Origin: Ignavibacteriota bacterium
GTDB taxonomy: Bacteria > Bacteroidota > Ignavibacteria > UBA10030 > UBA6906
DNA length: 64,000 bases
NCBI GenBank assembly: GCA_016707525.1
Contig: JADJHP010000004.1
Location: 493,487-557,486, forward strand
Direction of reading: 5' to 3'
Shown here: piece after piece, positions 44,594 to 51,565 of the stretch
Layout of the letters: every line of letters begins with the position of its first letter
How positions within the stretch are numbered: position 1 is the stretch's first letter
Notes under the pieces: model-generated
Seen by the model: only the letters and a program-made list of their open reading frames with translations
Told to the model about the DNA's origin: nothing
Database searches by the model: none
Translations under genes and position numbers: made by a program

Positions 44594-44631
44594 AGGGACT
44601 CCCTTTCAGCTACGCTGGGTGTGGGTGGCGC

Positions 44632-45801
44632 TTACGTGAACGCGGCCATGCCGGTGATATCCTCCCCGACGATGAGCGTATGCATCTCGTGGGTCCCCTC
44701 GTACGTGATCACCGATTCGAGGTTCGCGGCATGGCGCATCACGGGATACTCATCGAGGATCCCGTTCGCTCCGAGGATCGACCGCGCTTCGCGGGCGATC
44801 TGCAGGGCATGGTAGACATTGTTCCGTTTCGCGAGGGAGATCTGCTGGAAGCGGACCGTCCCCGCATCCTTCAGCCTGCCGAGCTGCACACAAAGCAACT
44901 GGGCCTTGGTGATCTCGTTCAGCATCTCCACGAGCTTCGCCTGTGTGAGCTGATATCCCGCGATGGGCTTGCTGAACTGCACGCGGCTCTGCGCGTAGGT
45001 CAGCGCAGAATGATAGCATGCCATCGCCGCACCGATCGCGCCCCAGGCGATCCCATACCGTGCCTGCGAGAGACAGCCGAGCGGGAGGCGGAGGCCGCTG
45101 CCGTTCGGAAGGATGTTGTCCGCCGGGATGACCACATCTTCGAAGACCAGTTCGGAGGTGACGGATGCGCGGAGGGAGTGCTTCCCTTTCATCTCGGGAG
45201 CGGAGAACCCCTTCGTTCCCTTCTCCACGAGGAAGCCCCGCACGACGCCATCGAGCTTCGCCCAGACCACGGCAACGTCGGCCACCGTGCCATTCGTGAT
45301 CCACATCTTCGCGCCATTCAACCGGTAGCCGTCAGCTACCTTTTCAGCGCGCGTGATCATGCCGCCGGGGTTCGAGCCGTAGTCGGGTTCCGTGAGGCCG
45401 AAGCAGCCGATGCGCTTGCCGCTGGCGAGCAACGGGAGCCAGTGTTTCTTCTGCTCTTCGGAGCCGTAGGCAAAGATCGGGTACATGACGAGGGCGCTCT
45501 GGACCGATGCGAAGCTCCGGATGGCGCTGTCGCCCCGTTCCAACTCCTGCATCGCAAGGCCATAGGCCACATTGTTCATCCCGGCGCAGCCATATTCTTC
45601 CGGGAGCGTTGCGCCGAAGAGTCCGAGGTCCGCCATCTTTCCGACGAGCGCTGACGGGAACGTGCCCGCCCGGTAGTGATGCTCGATCACCGGGAGGACC
45701 TGGTCGTCCACGAATTCGCGTACGGTATTGCGGACGAGGATCTCGTCGTCGGCAAGCAGTACATCAGTGTTCAGGTAGTCTACACCCTGGAATTTGGCCA
45801 T
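44632..45801 (-). CDS. Acyl-CoA dehydrogenase, glutaryl-CoA dehydrogenase-like
   Basis: FAD flavoprotein of 389 residues. Features are GCFGLTEPDYGSNPGGM (the FAD/substrate signature), WITNGTVADVAVVWAK, QLTQAKLVEML and the catalytic glutamate in YEGTHEMH. This pattern matches glutaryl-CoA dehydrogenase, which makes crotonyl-CoA from the lysine breakdown product glutaryl-CoA. The ATG at 45801 is preferred; an in-frame TTG at 45834 would add 11 residues. No clear ribosome site precedes either. Lysine 6-transaminase in the same window makes a lysine-degrading role plausible. Confidence 0.9.
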   Translation of the reverse strand: MAKFQGVDYLNTDVLLADDEILVRNTVREFVDDQVLPVIEHHYRAGTFPSALVGKMADLGLFGATLPEEYGCAGMNNVAYGLAMQELERGDSAIRSFASVQSALVMYPIFAYGSEEQKKHWLPLLASGKRIGCFGLTEPDYGSNPGGMITRAEKVADGYRLNGAKMWITNGTVADVAVVWAKLDGVVRGFLVEKGTKGFSAPEMKGKHSLRASVTSELVFEDVVIPADNILPNGSGLRLPLGCLSQARYGIAWGAIGAAMACYHSALTYAQSRVQFSKPIAGYQLTQAKLVEMLNEITKAQLLCVQLGRLKDAGTVRFQQISLAKRNNVYHALQIAREARSILGANGILDEYPVMRHAANLESVITYEGTHEMHTLIVGEDITGMAAFT

Positions 45802-45873
45802 CAGCGTGTCTGCAGTGAGGTGAGAAGTAGACAAAAGGAACGAAAAAAGGGGGCGAAAATCAAGGCAACGGCG

Positions 45874-47259
45874 TCAGTCCTGATCGCCCATCCCGTAGCG
45901 TTTGAGCTTGAGGTAGAGGGTCTTTTTGCTGATCCCGAGGGCTTCCGCGGTGCGCGCACGGTTGTTCTTGAACGCCTGGAGGGTGCTCTCGATGTGCCGG
46001 CGCTCGAGGTCATCGAGCGTGACCGGCGGGGCCGTGACGGCTGCCTGTGCGGGCACCGGTGTACCGGGGCCTGACGGGCGGTCGCCGCGCTGGAAGTACA
46101 TCGCGAGGTCGTGCTCTTCGATCACGTCGCCCGAGGAAAGCAGGATCGCTCCCTCGATCACATGTTCGAGCTCGCGGACGTTTCCCGGCCAGGTGTGCAT
46201 CTGCAGCAGTTCGAGGGCACCCGGCGAGAGGCGCTTCACGCTCTTGGATTTCGCCTTGCGCTCGAGGAAGTACGAGGCCAGGATCGGGATATCCTCCGGC
46301 CTGTCGCGGAGCGAGGGCATGCGGAGCGAGACGACATTGAGCCGGTACAGCAGGTCCTCACGGAATCGCCCGGCCGCGACCTCGTCCCGGAGGTCCTTGT
46401 TCGAGGCGCTCACCACACGGACATCGACGGTGAGCAGGTTCGTCCCGCCGACGCGGCGGAATTCGCCGGTTTCCAGGAAGCGGAGGAGCTTCGGTTGGAT
46501 GGCAGGGCTGATGTCGCCGACCTCGTCAAGGAAGAGCGTCCCGCCGTTCGCAACCTCCACGAGTCCCTGCTTGGTCTGGAAGGCATTCGTGAAGGCACCC
46601 TTTTCGTGCCCGAAGAGCTCGCTCTCGAGCAGCGCGTCCGGGATCGAGGCGCAGTTCACGGCGACGAACGGTCGGTTGTTCCGTGTGCTGCGGCGGTGGA
46701 TGAGCCCGGCGATGAGTTCCTTCCCCGTGCCGCTCGCCCCCTGGATGAGAACAAAGGATTCGCTTTCGGCGAAGCGGGTGGCACTCTCCACGAGCTTCAG
46801 GAACGGCGGACTCTGTCCGATGAGTTCATTGGTACCGGCCTTGCGCGTGAGCTCACTGCGCATGAGCTTGTTGTCGATCGACAACGCGCGGCGTTCCAGG
46901 GCGCGGTGAATGGTATTGAAGATCTCCTCGATGTCGTTCGGCTTCGCCAGGAAGTCGTAGGCGCCGAGCTTGATCGTCTGGATCGCGGTCTTGATATCCG
47001 CGTAGTTGGTGAGGATGATGACCTGGGTGGAGGGAGAATATTCCTGAACGAACTTCAGGACCTCGATGCCCGAGACACGTGGCATCCGGACATCGAGGAG
47101 GATGACATCGTAGATCTTCCCCTGGATACGGTTGATAGCCTCTCCCCCGTCGGCCGCGCAATCAACGGCGAACTCCTCCGCTTCCGAAAGCTCACTTTCC
47201 AGAAGGGTACGGAGGGAGACCTCATCATCAACGACAAGTAGGTTGTACTTCTTAGCCAT
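45874..47259 (-). CDS. NtrC-family sigma-54-dependent response regulator with GAFTNA loop
   Basis: A 461-residue activator: receiver (1-120, D56 in LLDVRMP), AAA+ domain (about 145-385) with Walker A GASGTGKE and Walker B GGTLFLDEVGDIS, a linker and a C-terminal Fis-type helix-turn-helix (RTAEALGISKKTLYLKLKRYG). The sigma-54 contact loop reads GAFTNA, with N225 where glycine is nearly invariant. Substitutions at this glycine in NorR change the need for activation, so this protein may be tuned differently. It lies 44 bases downstream of the CheY-like gene, suggesting a common transcript. Confidence 0.94.
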   Translation of the reverse strand: MAKKYNLLVVDDEVSLRTLLESELSEAEEFAVDCAADGGEAINRIQGKIYDVILLDVRMPRVSGIEVLKFVQEYSPSTQVIILTNYADIKTAIQTIKLGAYDFLAKPNDIEEIFNTIHRALERRALSIDNKLMRSELTRKAGTNELIGQSPPFLKLVESATRFAESESFVLIQGASGTGKELIAGLIHRRSTRNNRPFVAVNCASIPDALLESELFGHEKGAFTNAFQTKQGLVEVANGGTLFLDEVGDISPAIQPKLLRFLETGEFRRVGGTNLLTVDVRVVSASNKDLRDEVAAGRFREDLLYRLNVVSLRMPSLRDRPEDIPILASYFLERKAKSKSVKRLSPGALELLQMHTWPGNVRELEHVIEGAILLSSGDVIEEHDLAMYFQRGDRPSGPGTPVPAQAAVTAPPVTLDDLERRHIESTLQAFKNNRARTAEALGISKKTLYLKLKRYGMGDQD

Positions 47260-47303
47260 GGTCCCGCCACGTTCACACGCGACGCCGTGGGAGGTGATGG
47301 CCC

Positions 47304-47672
47304 TTATTCATTCAGCACACGTTCGATCGTCGTCAGGAGATCGACAAGATCGTACGGTTTGCTGACGAAATCGTCCGCCCCCAGTTTCTTGGATTCAATA
47401 GCGTTCTTGAGGTCCGCAAACCCGGTCAGCATGACGACCTTGGTCGGTGACCGACGCTCTTTGATATGTTTGAGCACATCGAACCCGTTCACCCGCGGCA
47501 TCTTGATATCCAACAGCACGAGATCGAAGTTGGACTTGTCGATCTCCACGATGGCTTCATCTCCATCCGAAGCGGTGCGGACATCATACCCCTCATTCGT
47601 GAGTTCGCTGCTCAGAACGCTCCGGAGTGCTTCTTCATCATCTACAACTAGAACCGAGCTCTTTTTTGCCAT
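47304..47672 (-). CDS. Stand-alone receiver (CheY-like) protein
   Basis: A single-domain response regulator of 122 residues, with acidic pair D11/D12, phospho-acceptor D55 in LLDIKMPR, the switch threonine in VVMLTGFAD and lysine in FVSKPYD. It has no output domain, so it signals by protein contact or serves as phosphate relay or sink. It is transcribed divergently from the receiver-DHp gene and precedes the GAFTNA activator on the same strand. Confidence 0.93.
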   Translation of the reverse strand: MAKKSSVLVVDDEEALRSVLSSELTNEGYDVRTASDGDEAIVEIDKSNFDLVLLDIKMPRVNGFDVLKHIKERRSPTKVVMLTGFADLKNAIESKKLGADDFVSKPYDLVDLLTTIERVLNE

Positions 47673-47761
47673 CTGGCGGATCTCCCGCTGGTTTGGTAAG
47701 GTCGGCCATGCCCACCGCGTTAAGAGAACGCAGGCGGGTAAACTTGACCGCTTTCATGGGG

Positions 47762-47790
47762 ATAATAGACAAAGAACAACAGAAAATCAA
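47762..47790 (-). promoter_or_regulatory. Promoter for the CheY-like gene
   Basis: Minus strand TTGATT (47790-47785), 17-base spacer, TATTAT (47767-47762). Expected start near 47755, leader of about 83 bases. Back-to-back with the promoter at 47805. Confidence 0.6.
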
Positions 47791-47804
47791 CCAAAAAAGG
47801 GGCG

Positions 47805-47833
47805 TTGCAATTCTCCTCCCGGTATGCTATACT
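47805..47833 (+). promoter_or_regulatory. Promoter for the receiver-DHp gene
   Basis: TTGCAA (47805-47810), 17-base spacer, TATACT (47828-47833). Start expected near 47840; the ATG is at 47845, so the mRNA would have almost no leader. Confidence 0.65.
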
Positions 47834-47844
47834 TGGTCAGAACT

Positions 47845-48525
47845 ATGCCAGCAGAGACCGTTCACCTGACCCCCCCCATCCAGCTTCTGTTCATCGATGA
47901 CGATGCGGGATACATGGCGGTTGCACGCCACCTCCTGTCCAAGTATCAGGGCCGCCGGTTCCTGACCATCTGGAAGCAGAGCCCCAGCACGGGACTGTCC
48001 TTCCTGGAGACCCACCCACCGCTCGACATGATCGTGGTCGATTATTACCTGCCGGAGATGAACGGGCTCGAGCTTGCCCGCGAGATCAGGGCGAGGAATA
48101 TCGATACTCCTATCATTTTCCTCACCTCGAACAGGGATTTCCGGCTCGCAATCGAGGTGATGAAATTCGGGGTGGAAGACTACCTCATCAAGGACGAGGC
48201 CGTGGATTCGGTCCTCCCCCGGTCCATCATCAATATCCTGGAACGGGTCCTCCTGAAGCAGAGGATCGCCGCGCAGGCGAAAACCGACCTGATCGCAAGG
48301 AAACGGACCGACGCCATCCACGAACTGGTCGTCACCGTGTGCCACGAATTCAACAATCCGCTGGCGGCGATCAAGATCAGCACCGACATCCTCCTCCGGC
48401 AGGAGTTATCGGAGGATGACAAGAAACTGGTCACGGCCATCGATGATCAGATCAGTGAGGTCGAGCGGGAGATCTCCCGGCTTCGCGACCTGAACTTCGA
48501 AAAGATCGATTTTGCGAAGCTCTAG
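47845..48525 (+). CDS. Receiver domain fused to a histidine-kinase DHp domain, no catalytic domain
   Basis: A 226-residue protein. Residues 10-135 are a receiver domain (D18-D20 acidic cluster, phospho-acceptor D66 in MIVVDYYLPEMNG, KDEA in place of KP). Residues about 155-220 form a dimerisation/phosphoacceptor helical hairpin with H-box VCHEFNNPLAAIK (H167). The chain then ends, with no HATPase domain. It could be phosphorylated by another kinase and pass phosphate between D66 and H167 as a relay. It is divergent from the CheY-like gene and near an NtrC-type activator. The start is ATG 47845; longer upstream reading is on the wrong side of the promoter. Confidence 0.85.
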   Translation: MPAETVHLTPPIQLLFIDDDAGYMAVARHLLSKYQGRRFLTIWKQSPSTGLSFLETHPPLDMIVVDYYLPEMNGLELAREIRARNIDTPIIFLTSNRDFRLAIEVMKFGVEDYLIKDEAVDSVLPRSIINILERVLLKQRIAAQAKTDLIARKRTDAIHELVVTVCHEFNNPLAAIKISTDILLRQELSEDDKKLVTAIDDQISEVEREISRLRDLNFEKIDFAKL

Positions 48526-48531
48526 CCCGGC

Positions 48532-48560
48532 TTGCATCTGGCCGGATCTCTTCGTATATT
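48532..48560 (+). promoter_or_regulatory. Promoter for the candidate RNA upstream of the Nif3 gene
   Basis: TTGCAT (48532-48537), 17-base spacer, TATATT (48555-48560). It lies just after the receiver-DHp stop. Start expected near 48567. Confidence 0.65.
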
Positions 48561-48722
48561 AGAAGTCCTAGTACAGCGTTTGGACGCTGAGACGACCCAG
48601 AGAAAGCGCCATCTACCGATCACACGTGAAGCGTACACTTCATAGCGACCTGAAACTCCTGCAAAGCGCAGCCCGTCCTAACAAATCCGACTTTCCCGCC
48701 CAACGGCGGGTTTCTTTTTTTT
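48561..48722 (+). ncRNA. Candidate structured RNA or leader, about 150 nt, with intrinsic terminator
   Basis: Between a good promoter and a terminator there is no coding frame of note. Pairings visible: CAGCGT/ACGCTG hairpin (48574-48589), GTGAAG with CTTCA (about 48626-48642), GCGC (48606-48609) with GCGC (48666-48669), and AAGTC (48563-48567) with GACTT (48689-48693) closing the ends. The terminator stem CCCGCC/GGCGGG (48695-48710) is followed by TTTC and eight T. The Nif3 gene starts 17 bases later, so this is either an independent small RNA or a transcription-attenuating leader. I could not match it to 6S, SRP, tmRNA or a riboswitch class. Confidence 0.5.
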
Positions 48723-48738
48723 CAATGGGGGGGGCAAC

Positions 48739-49848
48739 ATGCTGCGGGTAAGTGACGTTGCCCGGCTCCTGGAGACCTGGGCGCCGCGGTCGCTTGCGTG
48801 GGAGCGCGATAACGTCGGGCTCCAGGTCGGCGACCCCGGGGCTCCCGTTAGACGGATCCTCGTTACCCTGGATGTCACCGATGCAGTTGCCGCAGAAGCC
48901 ACCCGCCGCCACGTTGACCTGATCGTTGCTCACCATCCCCCACTGTATCGCCCCCTTCGCAGCCTGGATACCAGCACTCCGAACGGCCGCGTGATCGCGA
49001 CGCTCGTCCAACATTCGTGCGCGCTGTACGCAGCCCACACGAATCTGGACGCTGCCCGGGGAGGCACGAGCCATGCACTGGCGGAGACGCTCGGGTTGAC
49101 CGGCATCGTTCCGCTGGCAGAGCGCCGTGGTGCAGGACGCAGGATCGTCACGTTCGTCCCGGAGGAAGCGGCAAATGACGTTGCCGCCGCCATGGCTTCT
49201 GCCGGCGGAGGCATCGTCGGCAACTATGGCCATTGCTCGTTCCGGAGCCGCGGCACCGGGACGTTCAAGGGGAATGATCGTTCCTCACCGGCCATCGGGC
49301 GCAAAGGGGTCCTCGAACGTGTGAGTGAGATACGCCTCGAGATGCCGGTGGAGGATGATCTCCTTCCGGCGGTCGTTGCGGCACTCCGCCACAGCCATCC
49401 CTATGAAGAAGTGGCATACGACATCTATCCTCTCGAGAGCACCCGTTCCACGACAGGGATGGGTGCCCGCGGGCGATTGCCCCGGCCCATGACGGCCGCG
49501 GCGTTCCTCCGTCACGTGAAGAAGCAGCTCAAGGCACCCGGCCTGCGCACTGCCGGCGCGCCGCGCTCACGCGTGAGCACGGTTGCGGTCTGTGGCGGTG
49601 CCGGCGGGGATATGCTCGGGCAGGCGATCGCCAGCGGAGCCGATGCGTTCGTCACGTCCGATCTGAACTATCATGCCTTCCTCGACGGGGCGGGGTCGAT
49701 CCTCCTCGTGGACGCCGGGCACTATGAGACCGAATTTCCTGTGGTTGGAGCCATCGAACGTTTCCTCCGCTCGTCACTGGGCGGGGATCATCCGGACGTG
49801 AGCGTCACGGCATCGCGCATCCGGACGTCACCCATTGTCTACGTGTAG
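48739..49848 (+). CDS. Nif3-like dinuclear metal-centre protein
   Basis: A 369-residue member of the Nif3/YbgI (GTP cyclohydrolase 1 type 2 homologue) family. Two Nif3 lobes carry metal ligands, visible in IVAHHPPLYRPL (48904 region), AAHTNLDAARGG and, near the end, DAGHYETE. Between them is the extra PII-like insert typical of longer bacterial members (HSHPYEEVAYDIYPLE). Function in the cell is unresolved. It starts 12 bases after a run of eight G and is followed 23 bases later by the zinc-ribbon gene, a pairing seen in many genomes. Confidence 0.93.
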   Translation: MLRVSDVARLLETWAPRSLAWERDNVGLQVGDPGAPVRRILVTLDVTDAVAAEATRRHVDLIVAHHPPLYRPLRSLDTSTPNGRVIATLVQHSCALYAAHTNLDAARGGTSHALAETLGLTGIVPLAERRGAGRRIVTFVPEEAANDVAAAMASAGGGIVGNYGHCSFRSRGTGTFKGNDRSSPAIGRKGVLERVSEIRLEMPVEDDLLPAVVAALRHSHPYEEVAYDIYPLESTRSTTGMGARGRLPRPMTAAAFLRHVKKQLKAPGLRTAGAPRSRVSTVAVCGGAGGDMLGQAIASGADAFVTSDLNYHAFLDGAGSILLVDAGHYETEFPVVGAIERFLRSSLGGDHPDVSVTASRIRTSPIVYV

Positions 49849-49871
49849 CACATTCTCATGAGGAGTACGCA

Positions 49872-50612
49872 GTGAAAAACAAACTCGAATATCTGTTTGC
49901 TCTACAGCTCATTGACACCGATCTTGACTCGCTCCAGGAGCAGAAGGGCGACCTTCCCTTCGAGGTCGAAGCACTGGAGAATGAACTTGCCGCCATGCGC
50001 GCACGGCAGGCCGCGGCCGAACAGGCGATGCGCCAGTCGTTCAGTAAGCGCGACAACGCCGACAGCGAGATCGTCACCCTGAGAGAGAAACTCGACAAGT
50101 ACAAGGGGCAGCAGTTCGCCGTCCGCTCCAACCGCGAGTACGATGCATTGACGCGCGAAATGGATGCGGCGACCGAGGCGGTGGCACGGCTCGAGAAGGA
50201 GATGACCCAGTGGGAGATCCAGGCAACGACCGCCCGCACCGAGAGCGAAGAACTGAAGGAAAAGGTGGAAGTGATCGAGAAGCAGCTTGCCGAAAAAGCA
50301 GCTGCGCTCGCGGAAGTGTCGAAGCTGACCGAAGACGAAGAATTGCAGCACAAGCATGAGCGTGAGAAGGCCCTTGCCCGGATCTCGAAGGCGGACTTCG
50401 CCGCGTACGAACGCATCCGCAAGGCCAAGAAAGGCATGGCGGTCGTCCCCGTGCAGAAAGGCGCCTGCGGCGGGTGCTACAACCGTCTGCCCCCCCAGAA
50501 GCTCCTCGAGTTGCGGACGAACGAGAAGATGTACACGTGTGAACGGTGCGGACGCATCATCGTTTCGGACGAGGTCGTCGAGATCGTGAAGCTGTCGAAG
50601 AAGGCGAAATGA
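49872..50612 (+). CDS. Coiled-coil protein with C4 zinc ribbon
   Basis: A 246-residue cytoplasmic protein. Residues 1-180 form a long antiparallel coiled coil rich in E, K and A (LQLIDTDLDSLQEQKGDLP onwards). The end is a zinc ribbon with two CxxC pairs, CGGC and CERC, spaced by 22 residues around YNRLPPQKLLELR. This family (zf-RING_7/DUF164) is usually found next to Nif3 genes and is probably RNA- or ribosome-associated, without a proven function. Initiation is GTG with GAGGAG upstream. The stop overlaps the RNase H-like gene (ATGA). Confidence 0.9.
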   Translation: MKNKLEYLFALQLIDTDLDSLQEQKGDLPFEVEALENELAAMRARQAAAEQAMRQSFSKRDNADSEIVTLREKLDKYKGQQFAVRSNREYDALTREMDAATEAVARLEKEMTQWEIQATTARTESEELKEKVEVIEKQLAEKAAALAEVSKLTEDEELQHKHEREKALARISKADFAAYERIRKAKKGMAVVPVQKGACGGCYNRLPPQKLLELRTNEKMYTCERCGRIIVSDEVVEIVKLSKKAK

Positions 50613-51061
50613 CGCTGTTCGCCGCGACGGACGGCGCATCGCGAGGGAACCCCGGTGACAGCGGCATCGGCGTGATCGTGCGCGACGCCGGGGGGAACGT
50701 GGTCCTGACCATCTCCGCCTACCTCGGGAAGGCCACGAACAACATGGCGGAGTACACCGCACTGATCACCCTGCTCCGGCGGATGGCCACGGTGCCCTGT
50801 ACGCGGTTGGAAGTGCAGGCCGACAGTGAGCTGATGGTGCGGCAGGTGAACGGCATCTACAAGGTGAAGGATGCCAGGCTCCAGCGCTATTGCGCTGAGG
50901 TGCAGCGGCTGCGCAAAGCAGCCCCCTATGAATTTGTATTACGGTACGTCCCCCGCGAGCAGAACAAGGATGCAGATGCGCTCGCGAACCGGGGGATCGA
51001 ATCGAGAGAACCCCTCCCGGCTGAGGAGAGGGCTTTGCTTCTCTCGGGCGGATTGTGTTAA
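50609..51061 (+). CDS. Ribonuclease HI-like protein
   Basis: A 150-residue RNase H fold protein. The four acidic residues are visible: D in AATDGASRGNPGDSG, E in NNMAEYTALI, D in VQADSELMV and D in REQNKDADALAN. This is the short RNase HI type without the basic protrusion of the E. coli enzyme, and should cut RNA in RNA-DNA hybrids. The start at 50609 overlaps the zinc-ribbon stop by 4 bases. The rnpB promoter overlaps its stop codon. Confidence 0.92.
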   Translation: MTLFAATDGASRGNPGDSGIGVIVRDAGGNVVLTISAYLGKATNNMAEYTALITLLRRMATVPCTRLEVQADSELMVRQVNGIYKVKDARLQRYCAEVQRLRKAAPYEFVLRYVPREQNKDADALANRGIESREPLPAEERALLLSGGLC

Positions 51062-51072
51062 TTTACTATATA

Positions 51073-51078
51073 TATAAT
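51073..51078 (+). promoter_or_regulatory. -10 element of rnpB
   Basis: Perfect TATAAT within an AT-rich TATATATATAAT stretch, 18 bases before the predicted 5' end of RNase P RNA. The -35 is unclear; TTGTGT at 51053-51058 is spaced only 14 bases. Confidence 0.55.
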
Positions 51079-51095
51079 AGACGAACAATTCACGA

Positions 51096-51516
51096 TTGCA
51101 GGTCGGGCAGCCGCGTTCCGCCTCCGGGCGGGATGAGGAAAGTCCGAACTCCATAGAGCAGGGTGCCCCGCGTATAGCGGGGGGCCCGCCCGTGTAAACG
51201 GGCGGGAACGGAGAGTGTCACAGAGAACATACCGCCCCACGGGTCGGCCGCCTGTCCGGGGCCCGGGCCGCGAGGTAAGGGTGAAAAGGCGAGGTAAGAG
51301 CTCACCGCCCCGGGAGTGATCCCGGGGGCACGACAAACCCCCCCGGAGCAAGGCCAAATATGGGAGAAGAAGCTGCTCGCTTCGCGTTCCGCCTACGGCG
51401 GGATCGAACTCTCGGGTAGGCCGCACGAGCGTCGGAGCAATCCGCCGCCCAGAGAAATGGCTGCCTCCTCCGTTCGCAAGGACGGAGAAGACAGAATTCG
51501 GCTTACAGACCTGCAA
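51096..51516 (+). ncRNA. rnpB: RNase P RNA (bacterial class A)
   Basis: Catalytic RNA that matures tRNA 5' ends. The conserved core GAGGAAAGTCCG (about 51133-51144), AGTGTCACAGAGAA (near 51213), GGTGAAAAGGCGAGGTAAGA (near 51279) and the 3' segment ACAGAATTCGGCTTACAG are all present in order. Helix P1 is TTGCAGGTC (51096-51104) with GACCTGCAA (51508-51516), which sets the ends; length about 421. I see no intrinsic terminator before recJ, 49 bases on. Confidence 0.96.
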
Positions 51517-51565
51517 CCATGTTTTCGCGTTTGCCGCGTTGGCGGCCAGCGCGGACGCATGGCCA

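Noticed and set aside
47287..47844. Upstream extension of the receiver-DHp protein
   Set aside because: It would run antisense through the CheY-like gene and upstream of the promoter; the receiver domain begins only after the ATG at 47845.
48587..48653. Possible TPP riboswitch (CTGAGA at 48587 and ACCTGA at 48648)
   Set aside because: The conserved core after ACCTGA (GGnTAATnCC) is missing and the downstream gene is unrelated to thiamine.
48561..48722. 6S RNA or SRP RNA
   Set aside because: There is no long central-bubble rod as in 6S and no GGAAGCAGC-type SRP loop. Left as an unassigned RNA.
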